This document shows positions 57,931 through 63,527 of a DNA stretch of 63,527 nucleotides, one piece after another. The notes under the pieces are model-generated. The model had not been told where the DNA came from and searched no databases. It saw only the letters and a program-made list of their open reading frames with translations. The stretch is from DATFRX01 sp035630615 (lineage in GTDB: Bacteria > Actinomycetota > Actinomycetes > Propionibacteriales > Nocardioidaceae), in NCBI GenBank assembly GCA_035630615.1, contig DASQKI010000037.1, positions 1 to 63,527 on the forward strand. The letters run 5' to 3'. The stretch's first letter is position 1. The number at the start of each line of letters is the position of its first letter. Position numbers and translations under genes: made by a program.

Positions 57931-58085
57931 CAGCCGAACTCCCCTCCGATCTCCTGCCGAGCCTTGGCCACCGAGCCACCGGCGGCCACGATCCGCTCCA
58001 GTGTGCCCTCGAGATCGTCGGTCTGGATGTAGCCGCGCAGTCCGCGGCCGGCAGCTGGCCCCTCAGTCTTCGTCAAGCCGCACAT
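57864..58085 (-). CDS. truncated VOC (glyoxalase/bleomycin-resistance fold) protein
   Basis: 73 residues corresponding only to the C-terminal half of a VOC domain: GLRGYIQTDDLEGTLERIVA, AAGGSVAKARQEIGGEFGWW and AWFRDPSGVTLGLA. The N-terminal beta-alpha-beta unit of about 50 residues is missing, and sequence upstream to 58111 cannot supply it. An AAGGACG lies 9 bases before the ATG, so it may still be translated. It sits between the YciI gene and its sigma factor. Either a decaying gene or a half-domain that dimerises. Confidence 0.6.
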   Translation of the reverse strand: MCGLTKTEGPAAGRGLRGYIQTDDLEGTLERIVAAGGSVAKARQEIGGEFGWWAWFRDPSGVTLGLATDKPAT

Positions 58086-58111
58086 CAGGGCACCGTCCTT
58101 CGATGCCTCGG

Positions 58112-58456
58112 CTACATGTTGATGACGGGGCGGACCTCGACCCGCAGGCCCGGGCTCACCGGGATCTGTTTGGCCCACTCGATCGCCTCGTCGAGGTCGT
58201 CGGCCCTGATGAAGTAGATCCCGCCGATCTGCTCCGCCGTCTCGGCGAACGGCCCGTCGGTGATCGCACCCCCGGCGGCGACGTCGACCGTGGTCGCCGT
58301 GCTCGACGCGTCCAGGGCGACGCCGTACACGTGTGCGTCGTCGGCTCGCAGCCGATCGCTAAAGGCGAAATGCTCCTCGATGATCCGCTTCTGCTCCTCC
58401 TCCGGCAGTTGGCGATCGGCCTTCTCGTCACCCACCAGCAACAGCATGTATTCCAT
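58112..58456 (-). CDS. YciI/DGPF-domain protein
   Basis: 114 residues with the YCII-related fold and the DGPF motif (AITDGPFAETAEQIGG). It opens MEYMLLLVGDEKADRQLPEE. AGGAGGAG precedes the ATG. This family accompanies ECF42 sigma factors in conserved gene pairs and is the expected target of the sigma factor at 56638-57930. A catalytic role is not established. It is divergent from galE across 112 bases. Confidence 0.9.
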   Translation of the reverse strand: MEYMLLLVGDEKADRQLPEEEQKRIIEEHFAFSDRLRADDAHVYGVALDASSTATTVDVAAGGAITDGPFAETAEQIGGIYFIRADDLDEAIEWAKQIPVSPGLRVEVRPVINM

Positions 58457-58568
58457 CGCTTTCTCCTCCTCGGGATCAGCTTGTCATCCCCATGACGATC
58501 GACGACCCACTAAATCGACAACGTCCGCCGATCCGCGGGTTTTGTCCGGCGAGTTAGGGTCGCACCTC

Positions 58569-59567
58569 ATGAAGGTCTTGATCACCGGCGGAGCCGGATA
58601 TATCGGGAGCACCATCGCGACTGCGCTCGAGGCGGCCGGCCACAGACCGGTGATCCTCGACCATCTCGGCGCCGGCCGCCGCGAGTTCGTCGGCGACCGG
58701 CCGTTCTACGCCGCCGATATCGCCGACCGCGCCGTGCTGCGCCGCATCGTCGACGAGCACTCCGACCTCGACTGCACGATCCACTGTGCGGCTCGGGTCG
58801 TCGTCCCCGAGAGCGTCGCCGAGCCGTACGGCTACTACCGCGACAACGTCGCCAAGTCGCTGGAGCTGTTCGACGAGCTGACCGAGCTGGGCAAGACGCG
58901 ACTGGTGTTTTCGTCGACGGCGTCGCTTTACGCGCCGACTGAGACGTTCGAGGTCACCGAGGAGTCGCCGCTCGACCCGCCCTCGCCGTACGCGCGAACC
59001 AAGCGGATCATGGAGCTGGCGCTGGCTGACATCTGCGCGGCGACTCCGCTGCGCGCGATCATCTTGCGCTATTTCAACCCGATCGGATCTGATCCGGACT
59101 TCCGCTCCGGCATCCAAGACCCTTTGCCGAGCCACGTGCTCGGTCGCTTGGTAGCGGCTACCCGCGGCGACATCGACGGCTTCGTCATCACCGGCACGGA
59201 CCATCCCACTCGCGATGGCACCGGCATTCGCGACTACGTCCACGTGTGGGATCTCGCGCGGGCGCACGTCGCGGCGGTGGAGCGATTCGACGCCGCTCTC
59301 GAAGCCGAAGGGGCCACGAGCTCGATCATCAACCTCGGCACCGGCAACGGCGTGACCGTACGTGAGCTGCTCGCGGCGTTTGAGCGGACGTACGGACAAC
59401 CGGTGCCGACTCGCGAGGGCCCACCGCGCCCGGGCGACGCCATCGGGGCCTACGCCAACGTCGACAAGGCCGCCCGAGTGCTCGACTGGCGGGCCGAGCT
59501 CAGCCTCGACGACGCGATCGCCAGCGCCCTCGAGTGGGGCCGGCGACGCGAGAACGTGCTCGCCTGA
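58569..59567 (+). CDS. galE: UDP-glucose 4-epimerase
   Basis: 332 residues from the ATG at 58569. Extended SDR with MKVLITGGAGYIGSTIATAL (GxxGxxG), VFSSTASLYAP (catalytic Ser/Thr), SPYARTKRIME (YxxxK) and RYFNPIGSDPDFRSGI, then INLGTGNGVTVREL. It interconverts UDP-glucose and UDP-galactose for cell-envelope glycans or galactose use. Substrates of close GalE homologues can also be N-acetylated sugars. The C-terminus (RWALALE-type) is complete. No sugar-nucleotide partner is adjacent. Confidence 0.92.
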   Translation: MKVLITGGAGYIGSTIATALEAAGHRPVILDHLGAGRREFVGDRPFYAADIADRAVLRRIVDEHSDLDCTIHCAARVVVPESVAEPYGYYRDNVAKSLELFDELTELGKTRLVFSSTASLYAPTETFEVTEESPLDPPSPYARTKRIMELALADICAATPLRAIILRYFNPIGSDPDFRSGIQDPLPSHVLGRLVAATRGDIDGFVITGTDHPTRDGTGIRDYVHVWDLARAHVAAVERFDAALEAEGATSSIINLGTGNGVTVRELLAAFERTYGQPVPTREGPPRPGDAIGAYANVDKAARVLDWRAELSLDDAIASALEWGRRRENVLA

Positions 59568-59580
59568 GCTCGGCGGGCTG

Positions 59581-59598
59581 TTCAGGCGACATTCAGGC
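59581..59598 (+). promoter_or_regulatory. direct repeat upstream of the PepSY gene
   Basis: TTCAGGC at 59581-59587 and again at 59592-59598, an 11-base period (one helical turn), 22 bases before the ATG. The pattern resembles sites for OmpR-type response regulators. No such regulator gene is in the window. Confidence 0.4.
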
Positions 59599-59619
59599 AT
59601 CCCGCGCGACAGTGGGTCC

Positions 59620-59946
59620 ATGAGAAAACGTGTGAAGATCGCTATCGGTGCCGGATCGGCTCTGCTGATCGCCGGCGCAGGGACCGGCATTGCCGTGGCC
59701 ACCGGGGTCGCTGACGACGACGGGAGCCAGCGGCCGATCACGGGTGACGCCCTCGCAAAGGCGTCGGCCGCGGCTCTGGAGTACACCGGCGGCGGCGAGG
59801 TAACCGAGACCGAGGTCGGCGACGAGGAGAGTAAGTACGAAGTCGAGGTCACGAAGGACGACGGCAGCCAGGTCGACGTCCAGCTCGACGCCAACTTCCA
59901 GGTCGTCAGCAGCGAGGGCGACAACGACTCCGGCGGCGACGACTAG
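59620..59946 (+). CDS. small exported PepSY-domain protein
   Basis: 108 residues. N-terminal signal or membrane anchor (VKIAIGAGSALLIAGAGTGI), then one PepSY-like unit (ITGDALAKASAAALEYTGGG, VTETEVGDEESKYEVEVTKD) and an acidic tail (SSEGDNDSGGDD). PepSY domains are thought to inhibit proteases or sense envelope stress. Its convergent neighbours are two lipoprotein serpins, also protease inhibitors, 2 bases away across the stop codons. Direct repeats lie in the promoter. Function is inferred from the fold only. Confidence 0.8.
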   Translation: MRKRVKIAIGAGSALLIAGAGTGIAVATGVADDDGSQRPITGDALAKASAAALEYTGGGEVTETEVGDEESKYEVEVTKDDGSQVDVQLDANFQVVSSEGDNDSGGDD

Positions 59947-59948
59947 AC

Positions 59949-61217
59949 CTACTGGACCGCCGACGGATCGCCGACGACGCCCTCGAACAGCGGCGCTCCG
60001 GTCGGCTCGTGCAACACGACGAACGCGAACGGGTGGTCGGCGTCGAACGTCGTCTCCGGCGCCGGCGGCAGGCCTGTGACGCGCATGCCGATGCCGGTCA
60101 CCGCGGCCGCCTCGGTGCCCTCTTCGTCGACCGTGATGTCGGCCCGATGCATCACCTGGCTGATCGCGAGCGGCTGCTCCCCGACGCGGCCAAACTGAGC
60201 CTCATCGGTAAACGCCCGTGGCATACCCATCGCGGGCAACACGTCGGTCAACGGCGCATCGGTCTGGAAGTCCCACTTCGGCAGCGCAAGCTCGACCTGC
60301 CGCGACGTCGCCGACGTGGTCGCCTCCGACAACACCGCCGGGTCGAGCAACTCCACCGGGTCGCCCGCGCCGTCGGGCAGCAGCACCCACATCGCGAGCT
60401 CGTCACCCTCGTACGGCAACCGCACCGCCGACCATCCGTCGCCCCGCGCGTAGTCGAAGTACGACGCCTGATGCATGAACGGGACGCGCACAGCCCTGCC
60501 GTTCGCCCGCCGAAAAGCATCGTCACGTGTCGCCTCCGCCGTGAACTGGAGCGTCCAGGTCGCCTTGAGGTAGATCGCGTTGGCGAGCACCAGCGTCGTC
60601 TCCGCTGGCAGTTCGTCGAAGAGCTTGTCGATCCGGTCGCGGGTCTGCTCCTTGACCCACGCGTTGATGACCTCAGCGGCGTCGCCGGCGAAGTCGACCG
60701 TCCGGACCCCCACCCCGAAGTCGCGCGCCAATGCATCCAGGAACGGCTGCTTCAGCGCGAAATCGTCTCCGACGAACAGCGAGTTGGCGATCGACAGCTC
60801 GGGCGCGTCCTCGCCGTCGGCGATCCACTGGCTGCTCAGGGCGTTGTACGCCGGACCCCGATCATTCGCCGGGAAGCCGAACACGGCGTCGATCTGCTCA
60901 GCGGTCTCCCCCTCGGCGCCGGCCCGCAGCATCGCGAACGCCACCCCGATGCTCGCGGGTGAAACGACACCGTTGACACCGTCGAGAAGCTCCGGGTGCT
61001 CCGACAGCAGCCGATGCCCGAATTCCTGAAGGCCGACAGCGGCCTTGCTCGCCGACCCAGAGGCAGCGGGGCTCGGTTCCTCGCGTTGGACGTCGCTGCT
61101 GACGAGTCGCGGCATCGTCTGCTGGGTCACGGGATCCGAACCTCCACATCCGGTCATCGCCGCCAAGGCTACGGCGGAGGCGAGTGCCGTGGCGCTACTG
61201 AGTCGCCGACGGGTCAC
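59949..61217 (-). CDS. serpin (serine protease inhibitor) lipoprotein, copy 2
   Basis: 422 residues from a GTG at 61217. Lipoprotein signal (ALAAMTGCGGSD). Full-length serpin: NGVVSPASIGVAFAMLRAGA (breach/shutter), LSIANSLFVGDDFALKQPFL, LVLANAIYLKATW and DADHPFAFVVLHEPTGAPLF. The reactive-loop hinge is DEEGTEAAAVTGIGM, with small residues as required for inhibition, then RVTGLPP at the predicted scissile region. It is 23 bases overlapped by the end of the upstream paralogue. Target protease unknown. Confidence 0.94.
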   Translation of the reverse strand: MTRRRLSSATALASAVALAAMTGCGGSDPVTQQTMPRLVSSDVQREEPSPAASGSASKAAVGLQEFGHRLLSEHPELLDGVNGVVSPASIGVAFAMLRAGAEGETAEQIDAVFGFPANDRGPAYNALSSQWIADGEDAPELSIANSLFVGDDFALKQPFLDALARDFGVGVRTVDFAGDAAEVINAWVKEQTRDRIDKLFDELPAETTLVLANAIYLKATWTLQFTAEATRDDAFRRANGRAVRVPFMHQASYFDYARGDGWSAVRLPYEGDELAMWVLLPDGAGDPVELLDPAVLSEATTSATSRQVELALPKWDFQTDAPLTDVLPAMGMPRAFTDEAQFGRVGEQPLAISQVMHRADITVDEEGTEAAAVTGIGMRVTGLPPAPETTFDADHPFAFVVLHEPTGAPLFEGVVGDPSAVQ

Positions 61218-62454
61218 CGACCACTCCTTCGAACAGGGGCGTACTCGTCGCGTCGTGCAGGACGACGAAGGCGAACGGACGGTCGGCGTCGAACGCGACG
61301 ACGTCGTCTATCGGGACGGCCGACTCGACCATCGCGATGCCGGTGACCGCGGCCGCCTCGGTGCCCTCCTCACTGACGGTGATGTCGGCCCGATGCATGA
61401 CCTGGTCGATCTTGAGCCCGGTGTCCGAGATCCCACCAAACTGCGCGGCGTCGCTAAAAGCCCTCCGCATGCCCATGGCCGGCAGCACCTCGGTCAACGG
61501 AGCGTCGGTCTGGAAGTCCCACTTCGGCAGCGCGAGCTCGACCTGCTGCGCCTTCGCCGAGCTGGTCGCCTCCGACAACACCTTCGGGTCGAGCAGCTCC
61601 ACCGGGTCGCCCACGCCGTCGGGCAGCAGCACCCACATCGAGAGCTCGTCACCCTTGTAAGGCAACCGCACCGCCGACCATCCCTCGCCCTGCGCGTAGT
61701 CCAACGACGACGCCTGATGCATGAAGGGCACCTGGACCGGACCTCCCGACGCCCGCCGGAAGGCGTCGTCGCGAGTCGACTCTGAGAGGAACGGGGTGGC
61801 CCACTTGGCCTTGAGGTAGATGGCGTTGGCGAGCACCAGCCGTGTCGCCGGCGGCAGCTCGTCGAAGAGTCGGTCGATGCGGTCGCGGGTCTGCTCCTTG
61901 ACCCACGCGTTGACGACCTCAGCGGCGTCGCCGGCGAAGTCGACCGTCCGGATCCCCGCCCCGAAGTCACGCGCCAACGCATCCAAGAATGGCTGCTTCA
62001 ACTCGAACCCGTCCTGGACGAACAGCGAGTTGGCGACCGACAGCTCCGGCGCACCCTCGCCGACGCTCGGCGCCCACTGGTCGGTCAGGTAGTTGTACGC
62101 CGATCCGAGTTCGGTCGCCGGGAAGCCCAGCACGTCGTCGATCTGCGCGGCCGTCTCCCCCTCCGCGCCTTCGCGCAACATCGCGAATGCGGCGCCGATG
62201 CTGGCCGACGACACGACGCCGTTCGGTCCGTCCAGGCGGTCGGGATGCTCCGACAGGAGCCGATGGGCGAAGGTCTGCATTCCGATCGCCGCGTCGACCG
62301 CGGCAGGTGTCGATGTCGGCTCGGCGCGCTCCACATCGCTGCTGACGAGCCGCGGCAGAGTCTGCTCGGTCACGGTTTCAGAGCCTCCACAGGCGACCGA
62401 GGTGGACAGGGCGGCGGCGGTCGCGAGCACGAGAGTACGTCTGAGGGCGTTCAT
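61195..62454 (-). CDS. serpin (serine protease inhibitor) lipoprotein, copy 1
   Basis: 419 residues. Signal with a lipobox-like STSVAC. Serpin core closely similar to the downstream copy (NGVVSSASIGAAFAMLREGA, LVLANAIYLKAKW, DADRPFAFVVLHDATSTPLF). The hinge SEEGTEAAAVTGIAM is conserved, but the following loop reads VESAVPIDDVV, unlike RVTGLPPAPET of copy 2, with no length change. The pair is a tandem duplication in which the inhibitory loop has diverged most. It is divergent from corA. Outer-surface anchoring would protect the cell from foreign or own proteases; that is inference. Confidence 0.94.
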   Translation of the reverse strand: MNALRRTLVLATAAALSTSVACGGSETVTEQTLPRLVSSDVERAEPTSTPAAVDAAIGMQTFAHRLLSEHPDRLDGPNGVVSSASIGAAFAMLREGAEGETAAQIDDVLGFPATELGSAYNYLTDQWAPSVGEGAPELSVANSLFVQDGFELKQPFLDALARDFGAGIRTVDFAGDAAEVVNAWVKEQTRDRIDRLFDELPPATRLVLANAIYLKAKWATPFLSESTRDDAFRRASGGPVQVPFMHQASSLDYAQGEGWSAVRLPYKGDELSMWVLLPDGVGDPVELLDPKVLSEATSSAKAQQVELALPKWDFQTDAPLTEVLPAMGMRRAFSDAAQFGGISDTGLKIDQVMHRADITVSEEGTEAAAVTGIAMVESAVPIDDVVAFDADRPFAFVVLHDATSTPLFEGVVGDPSATQ

Positions 62455-62554
62455 GCCGGTGCGACGTGGGTGCGCGCTCGGCCGTTCCGTTCATTGTCTG
62501 CCGGCACTCGTGTCACGCCGTCGGCGCCGCCTCGGCGAGCTAGCCTGAACGCTC

Positions 62555-63526
62555 ATGGCGCGCACCCGCTTGTATCGCAACGGAGTCCTGGAGGCCGAGA
62601 ACTTCTCGCCGGCCGAGGTCTCCGACTACATCACCGATCCCGCTGCCACGGTGTGGCTGGACATGTGTGCCCCGACCGAGGCCGACCTGGCAACAATCAG
62701 CGAGGAGCTCGGCCTGCACCAGCTCGCGATCGAAGACGCCGTGCTCAAGCAGGAGCGAGCAAAGCTCGACCGCTACGACAGTCATGCGTTCTTGACCGCC
62801 TACTCCGTACGAGTCGATCCAGAGACTGGCGAGCTCTCGACGTCCGAGCTGGCGGTGTTCGTGACCCCCCGGGCGATCGTCACGGTGCGCAAGGACGAGC
62901 ACTTCGACATCGACGCGGTCGTCGACCGTTGGGACTCCTCACCCGAGCTCGCCAAGGGTGGCGTGGCCTACCTCCTGCACGGATTGCTCGACTACGTCGT
63001 CGACACTCACTTCGACGCCGTGCAGGCGCTCGACGAGCACATCGAAGCGCTCGAAGACCTCGTCTTCGCCGACGATCCGGATCCGCGCGAAGTCCAGCTC
63101 CGCGCCCTGCGACTGCGCAAGAGCCTGGTCGTCCTCCGACGCGTCGTATTGCCGATGCGGGAAGTCGTCAACACGTTGATGCGGCGGGACGTCCACATCA
63201 TCGACGAGCCGCTGATGCCCTACTTCCAAGACGTCTACGACCACGTCCTTCGCGCGTCGGAGTGGACCGAGTCGCTGCGGGACCTCATCGCCACGATCCG
63301 TGAGACGCAGCTCAGTCTCCAGAGCAACCGCCTCAACACGATCATGAAGAAGGTGACCGGTTGGGCCGCTGTGATCGCGGTCCCGACCGCCATCACCGGC
63401 TTCTATGGGCAGAACGTCCCGTACCCCGGATCCCAACAGAACTGGGGGTTCTGGATGTCCACGATCGTGCTGCTCATGACCTCCGGCGGACTGTACGCCT
63501 TGTTTCGCCGGTGGGACTGGCTCTAG
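62555..63526 (+). CDS. corA: CorA-family magnesium/divalent cation transporter
   Basis: 323 residues, complete, with its stop at the last bases of the window. A large cytoplasmic N-terminal funnel (about 1-255, including VWLDMCAPTEADLATISEEL and YSVRVDPETGELSTSELAVF), a long helix, and two C-terminal membrane helices (VTGWAAVIAVPTAITGFYGQ and WMSTIVLLMTSGGLYALF). The pore-mouth signature is YGQN (then VPYPG) where canonical CorA has YGMN; I believe this variant is common among actinobacterial homologues. Basic residues RRWDWL close the protein. Mg2+ is the default ion, though Co2+, Ni2+ or Zn2+ are possible. Confidence 0.9.
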   Translation: MARTRLYRNGVLEAENFSPAEVSDYITDPAATVWLDMCAPTEADLATISEELGLHQLAIEDAVLKQERAKLDRYDSHAFLTAYSVRVDPETGELSTSELAVFVTPRAIVTVRKDEHFDIDAVVDRWDSSPELAKGGVAYLLHGLLDYVVDTHFDAVQALDEHIEALEDLVFADDPDPREVQLRALRLRKSLVVLRRVVLPMREVVNTLMRRDVHIIDEPLMPYFQDVYDHVLRASEWTESLRDLIATIRETQLSLQSNRLNTIMKKVTGWAAVIAVPTAITGFYGQNVPYPGSQQNWGFWMSTIVLLMTSGGLYALFRRWDWL

Positions 63527-63527
63527 G

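Noticed and set aside
63410..63430. YGQN in CorA as a loss of function
   Set aside because: I recall YGQNVPYPG as a common actinobacterial form of the pore signature, so it is probably normal for this clade.
1..63527. CRISPR arrays, tRNA or rRNA genes, phage modules, toxin-antitoxin pairs
   Set aside because: I found no regularly spaced direct repeats, cloverleaf sequences, phage structural proteins or recognisable toxin pairs anywhere in the window.

Overview
The window is high-GC DNA from an actinomycete (Actinomycetota). Evidence for this is the typical core block rpsT-holA-comEC-comEA-degV, the actinobacterial-size xylose isomerase, ROK regulators, ECF41 and ECF42 sigma factors, GTG starts, 4-base start/stop overlaps and a probably leaderless leuS leader peptide. 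I cannot name the genus.

Layout. 1-1.5 kb: the first codons of an IS1595-type transposase at the left edge, then a DUF222/HNH (13E12-type) protein. 1.7-3.9 kb: a ROK regulator divergent from a secreted GH16 glucanase. 3.9-8.5 kb: tandem small-molecule kinases, an NAD-dependent epimerase divergent from an ECF41 sigma factor, and DUF2461. 8.6-14.1 kb: core genes rpsT, holA, comEC, comEA and degV. 14.2-16.5 kb: a PGM1-like ATP-grasp ligase and a LysE exporter. 16.6-25.1 kb: a sugar operon read leftward (ROK regulator, ABC ATPase, permease, binding protein, hairpin, Gfo/Idh dehydrogenase, xylA, TIM-barrel isomerase). 25.3-34.6 kb and 44.8-49.3 kb: two blocks of secreted proteins built from ThuA, PQQ-type sugar dehydrogenase, PKD, CBM6, F5/8C and DUF1080 domains, with Tat-exported TIM-barrel isomerases. 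35.0-44.7 kb: a compact operon resembling the ebo cluster (EboF, EboE, TatD/EboB, EboA, TIM barrel, UbiA/EboC), with an inositol-3-phosphate synthase in place of the EboD cyclase, a polyprenyl diphosphate synthase at its end and a secreted glucoamylase-like enzyme at its head. 49.5-53.5 kb: a ROK regulator and leuS with a Leu-codon leader peptide. 53.6-63.5 kb: Ktr-type K+ uptake, an AlkZ-like protein, an ECF42/YciI pair with a truncated VOC protein, galE, a PepSY protein, two tandem serpins and a CorA transporter.

How it fits together. Three promoter regions (30.45, 34.92 and 49.43 kb) share one design: a CGAACTTTCGCAA element, exactly 10 bases, a TTGnnA -35 box, exactly 18 bases, and a TAAyTT -10 box, followed by related leaders. 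They drive the secreted ThuA/PQQ/TIM/DUF1080 genes, so these probably form one regulon, perhaps under the ROK protein at 49.5 kb. ThuA, DUF1080, Gfo/Idh and TIM-barrel proteins recur in 3-keto-sugar catabolism. I infer that the block oxidises and opens glycosides outside the cell and feeds the sugar ABC transporter and its xylA/dehydrogenase/isomerase operon. The ebo-like operon lies between the secreted blocks. Its enzymes would suit synthesis and export of a prenylated cyclitol; that product is a hypothesis.
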